Positions 10,323 to 21,067 of a DNA stretch of 64,000 nucleotides are shown here, one piece after another. The stretch spans positions 118,432,754-118,496,753 of the forward strand of contig CP136061.1 of NCBI GenBank assembly GCA_032622095.1, written 5' to 3'. This stretch comes from Siphonodentalium dalli (lineage: Eukaryota > Mollusca > Scaphopoda > Gadilida > Siphonodentaliidae). The stretch's first letter is position 1; each line of letters starts with the position of its first letter. Position numbers and translations under genes: made by a program. The notes under the pieces were generated by a model that had not been told where the DNA came from, searched no databases, and saw only the letters and a list, made by a program, of their open reading frames with translations.

Positions 10323-11079
10323 CAGGAGGTCATAATTTGTATAATTTGTATTTTAGACTACTTGGTGAATGATCAATCCAGCCATGCAATAATAACATTC
10401 GGCCACAGACTCGTGGTTAGAGGGTCTCAGTGCATCTCACTATAGCGCGGGTGTTCATGGGACCACCTGCCCCCATGCTAACATTCGTGGTTCCACCCAT
10501 TTTATGCCTGCTTCTTCCAGACAAGATCGAAAAACGAGGTGAGGAGTAAAGGGACATAATGCACGCGTATAGAGGGTAAATGTGAAAAATCAAAAAGGTT
10601 CATAAACCCATTACCATATGCAATAAGAACATGGAATATAGATAGACTTTGTTGCTATATCATTAATATATTTATAGCTCTCCAGTGACGGGATCTCGCA
10701 TGTTGAAGTCAGTGTTATGTCAAAAGTACAGTAAACTGTTACCGTGCCGGTCGCTATATCAACAAATATCGCCAAATGGTATTGCAAATCAGATAGTTAG
10801 TTCAAAATCTACTTTTTATGAAATATTTTTCATTGCTCTGACCTTTTGTAATATAAACATTATCAGAATGTGCTCAGCTGTTTATTGATATGGCTAGCAC
10901 TGTACCAATATCGTTTACATACACGTAACAGGTTTTAACATGCGACATCTATTTTTTGTGGGGTTATCAGTAATAACAATAAAAACAAAGTATTTATGTT
11001 TCTCAATGTTCTCCGTAGTAATGATATTTTAAGCAACCGTTTTGATGTCACATTTACCAACTACGAGCACATTACTTGT
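10323..11079. other. Unassigned stretch
   Basis: The block ATCTCGCATGTTGAAGTCAG at about 10690 recurs near 63600 as ATTTCGCGTGTTGAAATCAG, so part of it is repetitive. The 10403-10480 segment has a tRNA A-box-like piece (GTGGTTAGAGGGTCT) but no proper B-box. Confidence 0.3.
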
Positions 11080-11585
11080 TAGATCATGCCATCAATCTCT
11101 ACTCTTGCTAACGCCCGTAGAGATCATATTCCACCAGTACAAAACCTTGAAATTTTTTGAAGTTTTGACAGGGAACTTTATAAAGTCGAAATATAACGTG
11201 GGGAGTATATTTCGTATATTTCTAAGTTATTGTCTGTTCCTTCAGTTTTAGTGAAGATCCCAACTCGAAATTCCATGCTTTTCTCTGACTTTTGTGGGCC
11301 CGATATCGCAATGAACATTGAATTAATTACCCAGGAGAAATTCCATAATTGTAAGCGACGCATTTCCCAAATCGCTCACAAATTCACTTAAAACGTGAAA
11401 TTTCGAGTTGGGGGCTCCACCTACAGTGAATTACATTATCAAGGAACAGATAATAACTAAGAAATATATTCCCCGCGTTATTTTTTCGTCTTTATAAGGT
11501 TCTCTGTCAAAACTTCAAAAAGTTCCAAGGTTTTGTACTGGTGGAATATGATCTCTACGGGTGTAGAGACACATGGCATGATCTA
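11080..11585. mobile_element. Long inverted-repeat element, family G, copy G1
   Basis: Starts TAGATCATGCCAT and ends ATGGCATGATCTA. Arms of about 200 bp pair through GTAGAGATCATATTCCACCA, TGACAGGGAACTTTATAA, TCTAAGTTATTGTCTGTTC and the AACTCGAAATTCC block. The centre is about 11290-11360. No transposase. A second near full-length copy is at 59403-59882 and a partial one at 21068-21340. Confidence 0.75.
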
Positions 11586-11925
11586 CTTACATGTATAACA
11601 CTTTAACTCTGTAAAATATCACTAAATCATTGGGTGAAGCAACCGTTCATATGATCTGTTAGACCACATTGCGCACTGCGTGCATGCCTAATCACTATAC
11701 TAATTTATATTAAAATTGAAATAAGTCCTAAGGTGTGTCCGACTTATGTCATGCAACTATATTAATTTAGGCAGGTGTACACGCATTGCCTTATTCATGG
11801 GGAGTTTGATGCTGTATCACCATGTAAACGTATGCATGCCTTCGTTGCCTGGTGTTTTATAGTTATTATGTCAGGAATTACTCTGATAGGGTATACACGT
11901 ATTAATAAATGATTTATGTGTTGAT
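11586..11925. other. Unassigned stretch
   Basis: No supported feature. Confidence 0.3.
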
Positions 11926-12534
11926 GTGAACATCAAATTTGATGTTCATATCAACGCAGCTTGTAATAAAGCCTATAGCATACTAGGCACCATTAACAGA
12001 ACATTCAATTATCTAGATCCAGAAACGTTTCGATTACTATATGCCAGCATGGTCAGACCTATTTTAGAGTACTGCCATACAGTGTGGTGTCTACATTTGA
12101 AATATCAGATCGATAAATTGGAGAAGGTTCAAAGGAAAGCGACGAAGATGGTACCACAGTTTAAAGAATTACCATTATACAGAGAAAAGCTAGTTAAACT
12201 CAATCTTATGAGCATCAGATATCGCAGGTTCAGATGTGATTTGATTGAGGCAGTGATATTGATTGAGGTACACAAATGAATCAGAGGACATTACAACCTA
12301 GATATAGATAATTTATTCCAACGAGGGTTGTTGTCAAAAACGCGAGGACATTCACTGAAAATACAGAAACAGAATGTGAACAAAACTATAAAGAAATTCT
12401 CATTCACGCAACGCGTGATTAACGACTGGAACTCCCTGCCAGATATGAGAGTAGAGGCAGTTGATCTATATGAATTAAAAACTTATCTGGATTCGCTCTT
12501 CAACAGCATGAAGTATCAATTTGAAGACTCTTAA
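11926..12534 (+). pseudogene. C-terminal part of a non-LTR retrotransposon reverse transcriptase, with one nonsense codon
   Basis: The frame encodes the region after the catalytic palm of a LINE ORF2: AYSILGTINRTFNYL, LLYASMVRPILEY and LEKVQRKATKMV are highly typical of the thumb/C-terminal segment of CR1/Jockey-group reverse transcriptases, and FSFTQRVINDWNSLPD is the usual end. The frame is interrupted by TGA at 12277-12279, where EVHK is followed in the same frame by IRGHYNLD; family pattern suggests a Trp codon there. Just upstream a TTGATTGAGG block is duplicated (12241-12268), giving an extra LIEAVI-like insertion. The catalytic F/YADD domain and endonuclease are absent, so it is a 5'-truncated dead copy. 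Clade assignment is by memory of the motif pattern. Confidence 0.85.
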
Positions 12535-12661
12535 TTATCTGATTATCAGACGAGCTGCTATTTATTAAATTGTCACTAAATATTATGCAATTGTTACCGG
12601 GACGAAAGGTCAAAAGACTTGTCCTGTAGATTGATGATGATAATGATGATGATGATGATAA
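11926..12661 (+). mobile_element. 5'-truncated LINE with GATGAT tail
   Basis: The element runs from the abrupt start of homology near 11926 through the RT remnant to a 3' UTR (12535-12630) ending in TGATGATAATGATGATGATG-type repeats, the short simple-sequence tail expected of this group. 5' truncation is the normal outcome of target-primed reverse transcription. Confidence 0.8.
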
Positions 12662-12870
12662 AACTGATTAGATAAGTCTTGAGATTTATTACCAGTATGA
12701 TACGGCTTATTTGTGTATTCCCAGGTACAAATGAATGCGTCGCTAGATATATATTGTACTTATTGACATTCGTTGAATAGCTAATTTTGACACAGCGAAT
12801 GGATTCCGTTGTGATATTTATAGCGTATTTCGTTTGTAAACTTATTTATGGAAGTATTATATAGACAGCC
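12662..12870. other. Unassigned spacer
   Basis: No supported feature. Confidence 0.3.
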
Positions 12871-14935
12871 CATCAATCAACGTAAATTCACTAACACGAA
12901 ATCTACACCGACCATAACTTTGAAAAAAGTATACCTGCCTGTCAATTCTGCCCCCTATGGTTGTATTCGATTGAGTGTTATTCTATGTTCGCGAACGACA
13001 AGTTACCAAGGCCGAATACAAGCGAACAGGTTATTGGCGATTCGGACACCCGAGAACATCATGACCGGGAACACTACATATGACGTCATGTTCGCTGGTA
13101 CGGGTTAACACTCACCGAATTCGGGAACCCAGACCCGAGAACATGTTCTTTGTTACCAGGGACGTAGCGACAGGGGGTTTGTGTGGTGTCTCATCCCTCC
13201 CCAACTTTGGTCAAAATTTTCAACAGATGTAAATGTCATGCCTCAGTTGGAAATATCGGGCCAATAGTAGGTTGAAATTGTTCTCGTAGTCGATTTTCCA
13301 ACAATATATTAGTGGCGAATTTGTTGTTTTACACCAACAGTCGCATATGTTCCCACTTTTGGTAAAACGTTTGGACTGAAATGGCCATCAGTTGGAAATT
13401 TTCCAATGTTATAGGAGGACGTCAGGCTGGAAATTTGCAACAATTCGAAAGCTTGATGACAGTCTAGATGCTATAGGTTTTTGCAATTTTCATGTTCAGA
13501 TTTCAAAATGTTCTCACACTGGGTCGAAACATGGTCCCCGGGTTGATTATGTTTTTATAATTCCCCTGGCTAGACGCCACAAGACTATATACTGATCTAT
13601 TTAGAATAGGCTACCATCCATCCATCAATCAATGCAAATACATTAACATAAACTCAACGCCGACAATCACCTTCAACAAAATATCTGCCTGCTTGTCAAA
13701 TTCTCTTCCTTTGGATGTATTCGATTCCGTGTTATTCTATGTTTGCTAACGACAAGTTACCATGCAAGACCGAAAACCGCAAACATATTATTGGCGATTC
13801 GGACACCCAATAACATGACCGGGAACAATGCACATGACGTCATCTTCGCGGGTATGCATGGATTATCATTCCCAGAACCCAGACACGGGAACAGGTTCTG
13901 TGTCTGTCCGCAGGGACGTGTCGACATGGTGTTGTTGGGGGGGGGGGGGGGGGGGGTAACACAACAGTTGGAAATTTCATACCTGACACAACATTAGTTG
14001 GAAATATCGCACCAACATTATGTTGAAATTGTTCTCGTAGTTTGATTTTCCAACAATTTTTCAGTGGGGAATTTGTTGTGTATAGTCCACCATTCGCTTC
14101 GCAGATGTTCCTACTTTTGGTAAAACGTTTGGACTGAAATGGCCATCAGTTGGATATTTTCCAATGTTAAGGGGATGTCAGGTTGGAAATTTCCAACAAT
14201 TCGAAAGCTCGATGCCAATCTAGATGATAGGATTTAGCAAGTTTCATGTTCAGATTTCAAATTGTTCACATACTGGGCCGAACCATGGTCCCCCAGTAGA
14301 TCATACCCCACCCTACCCCGTATAGCGGCCACAAGACTACTAATCCATTTAGAATAAGCTACCATCCATCAAACAACGCAAATGTATTAACATGAATTCT
14401 ACGCCGACAATCAATTTGATCTATTGACGTATAGATGTATTCGATTCCGTGTTATTCTATGTTCGCGAACGATAAGTTACCAAGACAGAATACCGCGCAC
14501 AGGTTATTGGCGATTCGGACACCAGAGAACACACTTCTTTGTAATTTAATAATATATGTAATTTATATTGTATATTGTGGGTTACAATAAAATATGTTCA
14601 ACACCCAAGAACATGGCCGGGAACACTGCACATGACGCCATGTTCACGGTTATGCATGGATTATCACTCCCCAATTTCTGGGAGTGAGAATCCAGAAACG
14701 AGAACAGGGACGTGGCGACATGGGGTGGGGTTGGATATCTCACCCCTTCCACAACATTGGTTCATTTGGCAATGTCATACCTACACAACATTCGTTGGAA
14801 ATATCGCACCAACAATTTTTATTAATGGGTTGATATTGTTCTCGCAGTTTGATTTTCCAACAATTTATTACAGTGGGGAATTTGTTGTTTTTAGAGCAAA
14901 ATTCACATCATAACTTGTTACTCTTAAGGGTTTTC
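12871..14935 (+). repeat. Three tandem units of about 750 bp (array containing repeat H)
   Basis: CATCAATCAACGTAAATTCA at 12871 recurs as CATCAATCAATGCAAAT at 13623 and CATCAAACAACGCAAATG at 14367, spacings 752 and 744 bp; the third unit is truncated near 14935. Each unit has a first half with GATGTATTCGATTCCGTGTT-like and TTGGCGATTCGGACACC blocks and TGACGTCA (mutated to TGACGCCA in unit 3), then GGGACGTGGCGACA and a repeat-H half. Unit 2 carries a long G run (13938-13957); unit 3 has an extra AT-rich insertion near 14526-14600. No coding. Confidence 0.8.
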
Positions 14936-15273
14936 GGCATATGCTGAATCCAAATCAACTATGAAAGAAATACACTGGTAGATATTCAGTCGAATATTAT
15001 ACAACACAAAAATGCATTACAAGATTAGAGAATTACAAAAGGAATGCTCATATTACAACAATTGTGTTTTATACATGTAGTATAGGGCCCAGGTCTGGCA
15101 TGGCTTGCTATTCATACATCACACATGACATCATGTGATTGAAAATGTATGTGGTATAAACTTCAAGTCTACCAACTGCATCTTATCTGAGTATCTGAGT
15201 AATATTGATACCAAAATTAACCATCTAATCGTGTCTGACTGCATGTTTAACCGTTCTGATAGATATTTTCAAC
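14936..15273 (-). other. Putative first intron segment of the esterase gene
   Basis: Downstream of the splice donor in gene orientation. No acceptor plus esterase C-terminal coding sequence was found here, so the intron probably extends across the tandem array at 12.9-14.9 kb. Inference. Confidence 0.4.
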
Positions 15274-15278
15274 TCACC
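15271..15278 (-). promoter_or_regulatory. 5' splice donor of the esterase exon
   Basis: Minus-strand G|GTGAGTT at the point where esterase homology should continue. Phase 2 intron (codon GG|N = Gly). Confidence 0.75.
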
Positions 15279-16800
15279 CTGATATAGCGAAGTTGGTCCA
15301 ATATTCCATCACGATTTTGGAGTATATTCTCTCCTCGGATGTGATATCTTTCTCTGGTACATCCGGGAACCCAAATATATAAGGAACCTCGTCGCCATGA
15401 TTAGCCCCGCGAACAACACTGGACTTCACTTTGCTCCACGGGAGTATATGCTCAAAATAATATGAGTATGTCCTTGATGTCTTTTTTGACCCTGCATGCG
15501 CCCGTAATGTTTCAGCCGCCTGTGATGTGAACATGAGGTCAGTGGTGAGACTACTGTACTGTTTGAGTCTACCCGTATCACTGGAAGTGTTTGTCCAGTC
15601 CGTGTATTGGTGTTCGAATAAAGGTATGAGGTCAGCAAAGTGTTCGTGGTCAAAAATAAATTCCATAGCTTTTGGTACCATATAATCCGCGTATATATCT
15701 TTGGATAAACCTGCATCCAGAAACATTGGAGCCATTTCTGATAAGCCAATGTGCACAAACAAATAACCATCGATGTCATTTATACCAGTCATAAAGTCTT
15801 TTTCAAGCCACGGTACCTCCGAGAGAAGGCGAGAATTTGTGAGAACGGTCGAAGGGTTATAGTTAACAAAGTCCCCATCGTATCGCGGCATGAAAGCGAA
15901 AGACATTCCATTATTTACATGAAGCCTTTGAACTGCCGATAAAATATAACTGCTATTTGCCTCTCTCATGCAGGGGAGAAATTGAGATGCACTCGTGATA
16001 TTACAATTTAAATATCCAGCGAGCTCTTCTGAATACGACGGGACATCTTTACTCGACGCCCATTTCGCTGTCATTACTCCACTTTCTGAGATAACTCGCT
16101 GAAATAAGTTTTGATTGCCCTTGAATAAGCTTTGGAATGTTGTAGCCGACCCACCTGCTGAATTCCCAAACAGGGTCACTTTGTCTCTGCTTCCGCCGAA
16201 AAACTCTATATTGTTTTGAATCCACTGCAATGCCACGTGTTGGTCCCACAGTCCGAAATTTCCCGGAATTTCGCTGTCCACGGTAGCGAGAAACCCGAAC
16301 ACACCTAGTCTGTAGTTGATTGTGACGACTATTACGTTATTTGCAGCTATATTATCTGCGGGAGAACGGACGGACCCGCCCCATTGAAAACCTCCACCAT
16401 GGAGCCATATCATTACGGCCTGACCCGATCCTTTAGACGAACCATCCGGAAGGTATATGTTCAACGTTAAACAATCTTCAGACGCTTCCGTTTCGTCATC
16501 GGTGCGATATAACTTGAATTGACTACTCAACTCGTTGGTCTGTAAGCAAGATGGACCATGTTGCGAAGCAATTAAAACTCCATTCAAACGTTCGATCAGT
16601 TGAGGTTTCGCGAAGCGCCTTGCCCCTAAAGGCGGCGCTGCGTAAGGTATCCCCAAATACCTCACTACTCGGACACCTTCTGATGTCACGTGATAATGTC
16701 CGGCGAATCTACCTGCCGGACACGTGACAATTAAATCCGTTGAATATCCAGTGTGAATCTCCAAATATATTAAAACGAAACTGAGATATAAACTTCTCAT
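15274..16800 (-). CDS. Secreted type-B carboxylesterase / cholinesterase-like protein (large 5' exon)
   Basis: 508 codons from ATG at 16800. Residues 1-20 form a hydrophobic signal peptide, so the product is secreted or membrane-associated in an extracytoplasmic compartment. Alpha/beta-hydrolase landmarks are in order: EDCLTLNIY (108-116, type-B signature), HGGGF oxyanion loop (134-138), FGNSAGG nucleophile elbow with Ser214, GINDIDG near 339-345 where Asp344 takes the place of the usual Glu, and GANHGDEVPY with His468. Cys85/Cys110 and Cys266/Cys277 match two conserved disulfides of the family. The frame ends ...YWTNFAISG just where family members continue with a DPN-type segment, and the DNA there is AGG|GTGAGTT, a consensus splice donor: the exon probably ends at 15278 and the TGA at 15274-15276 is intronic. 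The terminal 50-60 residues would be on a 3' exon not found in the window. Ester substrate cannot be told from sequence; a non-catalytic role is unlikely since the triad is complete. Confidence 0.92.
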   Translation of the reverse strand: MRSLYLSFVLIYLEIHTGYSTDLIVTCPAGRFAGHYHVTSEGVRVVRYLGIPYAAPPLGARRFAKPQLIERLNGVLIASQHGPSCLQTNELSSQFKLYRTDDETEASEDCLTLNIYLPDGSSKGSGQAVMIWLHGGGFQWGGSVRSPADNIAANNVIVVTINYRLGVFGFLATVDSEIPGNFGLWDQHVALQWIQNNIEFFGGSRDKVTLFGNSAGGSATTFQSLFKGNQNLFQRVISESGVMTAKWASSKDVPSYSEELAGYLNCNITSASQFLPCMREANSSYILSAVQRLHVNNGMSFAFMPRYDGDFVNYNPSTVLTNSRLLSEVPWLEKDFMTGINDIDGYLFVHIGLSEMAPMFLDAGLSKDIYADYMVPKAMEFIFDHEHFADLIPLFEHQYTDWTNTSSDTGRLKQYSSLTTDLMFTSQAAETLRAHAGSKKTSRTYSYYFEHILPWSKVKSSVVRGANHGDEVPYIFGFPDVPEKDITSEERIYSKIVMEYWTNFAISG

Positions 16801-17149
16801 TATTTACGAACGAAGTCTATCATAGTGCGGCGATGGTTGATATACGTTCCATGGTAGTACACCTGAGAGATATGCGTCGGTTATGATGTACAGGTAACGC
16901 GCGGTGCGATGAACGAGCCGATAAATCGCTGAGTTTACGTAACATCCACCTTTAATGATATAGATGCGCTGAGGACTCTCGGATTATCGCATCAATCACT
17001 TCTCTTAGCCACTCGGCGGAGTGTGCGCTCGCGAGAAAATACCACCACAGCGTGTGTCGCTAGAGTACTACTCCGCGCAGCCTATCGTGCAAATATTGGC
17101 TGGACCACAGACCTATAAAATATTGGCGGGCAATAAATGCGCGGGAAAT
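16801..17149 (-). promoter_or_regulatory. Upstream region of the esterase gene
   Basis: About 350 bp between the esterase ATG and repeat E1, presumably 5' UTR and proximal promoter. Locally CpG-richer than the surrounding sequence (for example GCGCGGTGCGATGAACG and GGAGTGTGCGCTCGCGAG). No clear TATA box placed for the minus strand. Confidence 0.35.
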
Positions 17150-17945
17150 CTCCTGTTTGTTAAAGGCACACATGTCAGCCTGTTCTCGTGAAAATAAGCA
17201 CAATACATACGGGCTAATTATATAATTGCGCGAAACATGTTCACATTGCAGCCTGTTCTTGTGAAGATAAGCACATAACGGGCTTATTTTAATGAGCGAA
17301 ATAAGCTCATTTGGACATTATTTAATCTCAATATACGCTCTATATGGACATAATACAAGGTTTTAAACAGTCCATTATGGGACTCTTTCCATACGAAATA
17401 AGCCCATATTTGCATTATTTAATCTACCTTTTTTCATCGTCACGACTTTTATAATGTGTTTTCACTGCGGCCCGTGCCATTCAACGGCATAACGGCGGGT
17501 ATAAGCTTAAGTTTGGGTTTATTTCCGAATGAAATAAGTCTACTATGAATCTATGTGAATATTTAGGTCAAATTTGAACCTCTTTGTACGAGGATGTGCT
17601 GCATATTGGCATTATTTTGAGAACACAAATACGCTCTATATGGGCCTGTAGGCTGGTTATTAAAACAGCCATTTATGGGAGTATTTCAATATGAAATAAG
17701 CCCGTATTGTACTTATTTTCACGAGAACATACTGGAAAATAACACGAATAAACCAACTCATGACTTACCAGATGTACGCTCTTTATATAATGTGTTTTCA
17801 CTGTGGCCCGTGCCATCCAACGGAATAACTGGTATAAGTCCAATATGGGCTTAAATTATTTCATAATCAAATAAGTCCAATATGAACCTATGTGAATATT
17901 TAGGTCCAATACAAACCAATTTGCACGATGATATGTTGAGAATTA
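17150..17945 (+). repeat. Repeat E1, two diverged tandem units of about 380 bp
   Basis: Blocks repeat with about 380-bp offset: TATAATGTGTTTTCACTG followed by CGGCCCGTGCCATTCAACGG or TGGCCCGTGCCATCCAACGG (about 17452, 17796), AATAAGTCTACTATGAA / AATAAGTCCAATATGAA, TGTGAATATTTAGGTC. The motif AATAAGCCCATAT recurs throughout. The same two-unit arrangement appears in inverted orientation at 56335-57035. Lies directly upstream of the esterase gene. Confidence 0.7.
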
Positions 17946-17957
17946 AAGGGGGGGGGG

Positions 17958-18114
17958 CTGTACACTAAATCCGGTCCTATTTTATAATTACCATGCATTG
18001 CTCATAGAGCACATGTGTTTTTGCACTAATCCATGGCTCAATTACATTTGTTGCATTTATTCTGTTGAGTATAATAGGAGATGGTCCCATAAATGGCCGG
18101 ATTTAGAGTACAGT
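17958..18114. mobile_element. Small MITE, family L
   Basis: 157 bp with inverted termini CTGTACACTAAATCCGG and CTGTACTCTAAATCCGG (one mismatch), the right end also extended by GGACCATCTCCTAT pairing weakly with GGTCCTATTTTAT. A G run flanks the left end. Confidence 0.6.
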
Positions 18115-18196
18115 ACCGTTAAGTAGAATGGGGATAAACTGTTTATATCATCTTATGGTATGCAATATCGTATCAGGAGGTTTTATATGAAGGTTA

Positions 18197-18306
18197 ATAA
18201 CATCACTCCACTACATGTAGAAACCACCTATCCCCGATAATCAACCGACAAACATCACTCCACTGCACGTAGAAACCACATAATTCCGATAATCAACCGA
18301 CAAACT
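18197..18306 (+). repeat. Tandem duplication of about 55 bp
   Basis: AACATCACTCCACT, GTAGAAACCAC and CGATAATCAACCGACAAAC occur twice in a row. The shared CAACCGACAAA ending also joins the SINE tail that follows, so the duplication may be SINE-derived. Confidence 0.6.
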
Positions 18307-18445
18307 TGCCCAGATACACGAATCTGGTTTCCTCCCATTTGCTTGGATCACAAATTCTAATTAGGATTAGAACCACACTGTTCATCGCTTATGTTTGCCT
18401 AATGCCCCATGCACTTTATCCACTGATGCACAAGGCCCACTGTTA
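18293..18445 (-). repeat. tRNA-derived SINE-like element, copy 2
   Basis: Minus strand: A-box-like GCATCAGTGGATAAAGTGC (18429-18411), B-box-like GGTTCTAATCC (18374-18364, one change from copy 1) and the same 3' module ATTCGTGTATCTGGGCAAG, TTTGTCGGTTG as copy 1 at 2565-2687. Confidence 0.55.
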
Positions 18446-19668
18446 CCTGATAAACACAACAGTAATCAAACTGTTCAAAATAGAACGCTTCGGAAAAGGG
18501 GGCATTACAGAATATGCCAGTATGTGTACCTTTAACTTCGTCCCAATGCAAGTCATTTCAGGCAGGATTCACGGAAATACTTAAATCATTTGCTATGTCA
18601 CACGGACTAAAGCCAATTTTCCGCCTTCCGGCAAAAGAAAAAAATGAAAATCAGATTTGTTTTCAAAACATGCGCCAAAACATTAAACCTGGTACATGTA
18701 CATATGATCTGACACATTAAAGCAATATTGGCCTCAAAAATAATATTAAAACCACGATCGCATTAGTGTACGGTTTTCGATTTCGATGCACATACACCAT
18801 GACAACTACATGAGATACCAACCAGGTACACACTATATAACACACATATATGTTGAAGTTCTGGAAGTCTGAATACATACTAAAGATACTCTACATGTAG
18901 CTCTTCACGAAGCAATTCCAACAACATAAATTCTGTGAAACTTCTTTCAATACACTTTTCAATTATTAAAACCAAACTTACACCTGATTTGACTGATAAA
19001 TTTATATTTCCAATCAATAAGATGTAATATCATATAAAAATAGCACAATTTTCAATCTCGGTTCGTAGACGAAAATTGAACAAAAGTGATTGTATTGTGA
19101 CAGAAGTTCCCGTTGAATGGTCTCTTTGAGTCTAAAATTTCTAAATTAATTGCTTATACATGTACCCCCGAAACTAAACGGAAAGTTCAGAGAAGAGATA
19201 CACCACATTTAAGAACCGATGACTATGACGACGATACGTGTGACGGTGATGCTACTAATGGTGACTACGACGATGATGATGGCAATGGTGGTGTGGCCGT
19301 TATGATGTGATGATGCTGATTTTGTTGTTTTCTGTATGTATTGTGCAGTTTAATCATGTGCTTTACTGTTCTTTATCTAATGTTCATGTTACACATATGT
19401 TGTATGAGAAATAAACCATTACATACATACACAGAACGACACGAATGTGTTAATGGGTTTGTTGGTACGTCACGGGTGCAAGCACGGAAGGATAGACCGC
19501 GAGGCGCAGCCTTGATTTACATACGTCCGCGATGGCACAACACATTAACAAACGTGACGTTTTGTGGTTTTTACACACTACAAGACCTAGAACCGTGAAA
19601 AATAGACTTACAAGGTTTATTCCGGCACATACAGGGCTTGTTTTGTCATGTGTGATGATGCCTTTTAT
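18446..19668. other. Unassigned stretch
   Basis: No supported gene. A (GAC/GAT)-rich segment around 19218-19310 generates an Asp-rich spurious frame. Confidence 0.3.
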
Positions 19669-19800
19669 GAGATAAACATACCCTGTTGAGTTGTACATTC
19701 TGGGATTCGAGCATGAAAACAGTTTGTGAACGAGCCGGCTTGCAAACTGTTTGCATGCTCGAATCCCAGAATGTACAACGAAACAGGGTACGTTTATCTC
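19669..19800. repeat. Long near-perfect palindrome
   Basis: GAGATAAACATACCCTGTTG on the left pairs with CAGGGTACGTTTATCTC on the right, continuing through TTGTACATTCTGGGATTCGA / TCGAATCCCAGAATGTACAA and AAACAGTTTG / CAAACTGTTT. Arms of roughly 57 bp differ at only a few positions; the loop is about 15 bp with GCCGGC at its centre. It could be a young foldback element or an inverted duplication; no second copy seen. Confidence 0.85.
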
Positions 19801-19987
19801 CATTGTAATTCAATCTAGCAAGGAATTTGCAAAAAAAACTGTATAAAAAGTATCATTTAGTCATTTTCATGACACGAATCGAGACTTTCATTTCGCCGTT
19901 GTCACCGTGCACAAATCATTGGGTTTGTTCATCGCGTTACTCGGAACACTGCTCCGTAACCATTTCCTGTGGTGCTGGTTGGCTCGT

Positions 19988-20140
19988 TTCGCTACTCCGT
20001 TCTGCGCCGATGAAATTGTACCGTGTCACATTCAGATTTGATGCACGCTGAAGCGGCCGATGAACGGTATCTATAGACAACAACGCGCAGGTGTGCTCAT
20101 TTCGCTACTCGTTCTGCGCCGATGAAATTTTACCGTGAAT
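19988..20140 (+). repeat. Direct repeat pair
   Basis: TTTCGCTACTCCGTTCTGCG, CCGATGAAATTGTACCGTG at 19988 recurs at about 20100 with a single-base deletion and one substitution. Period about 112 bp. Confidence 0.7.
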
Positions 20141-20344
20141 CGAAAATGACAGCTAGCCGCTCTCGGCCAATCAGAATGCTTGTTTTTAGTGACAAATACT
20201 CAATTGAATTACAATATTTTATAGTTCCGGTTTCATGGTTACAGGGACGTCATTTACGTCGCGTGGCGTCAACAGGATGCGTATGGAACGTATTTTCCAT
20301 ACGGATTTGTAAATATGGCACAGCAGGAATACTGTAATTCTATA

Positions 20345-20660
20345 AACAAGTGTCATTTTTCTTACATTCTGTAACAATTTTTATAATTTGTTTCTTATAT
20401 ACTTTTTTCTTACATTCTTTAACAATTTTTTTTTTTTTTTTATCATTTTTTTCATACATTCTTTATCAATTTTTATAACTTGTTCTTACATTCTTTAAAC
20501 AAAATTATAATTTTTTACCATTATTTCTAACATTCTTTAACAATTTGTTATTATTTTTTTTATTTTTTATTACATTTTTTAACAATTATGAAAAATAATC
20601 TAAAATTTGTTAGGCCAGTCTCTTATATATGCGAGGCGACCTGTGGCCAGAGTGTTCGCA
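20345..20660. mobile_element. Family A MITE, truncated copy A3
   Basis: Several units of the family minisatellite (TTCTTACATTCTTTAACAAT with T-rich spacers) run from 20345 to about 20605, followed by one arm of the family palindrome, GTCTCTTATATATGCGAGGC. The second arm and the TTAA termini are missing. Confidence 0.65.
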
Positions 20661-21067
20661 AAAATTCAGGAATAAATAGATCTTGCGACAGGTCCTATTC
20701 ACTCTCACATCTTCTGCGTCCTGTATGTGCGGTCTTCTTATCAATGTGTTTAGAAGTAAGCCGATCAAACGGAGGAAACTGTCGACGTTCCAGACAAGAC
20801 TCGCTTGTTTTATAGTCTATCGAATGCATCTGTGATTTATACACGTCTGCGCTCTGTGACATGCCTTTGCATATCTGACAGTAGCTATAAATTATAAAGT
20901 GCAAAAGAATTCGATCTTAATGTTGCTAATACGCTGCATCTGAGCTTACTGTGTTTCTGATATGGCAGCCCTCCAACAAACCGAATTGCAAACAGTGCAT
21001 GGAAGCTGGACGATGGTGCTGAGATTTTAAACAGTCAAAATGCATACAGTGCATCGAAATTAACACA
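20661..21067. other. Unassigned stretch
   Basis: No supported feature. Confidence 0.3.

Noticed and set aside
10403-10480. tRNA-like segment with GTGGTTAGAGGGTCT
   Set aside because: The B-box candidate GTGTTCATGGGACC departs too far from GGTTCGANNCC and no cloverleaf could be built.
19113-19310. Asp-rich frame
   Set aside because: Generated by GAC/GAT simple sequence near 19218-19310.
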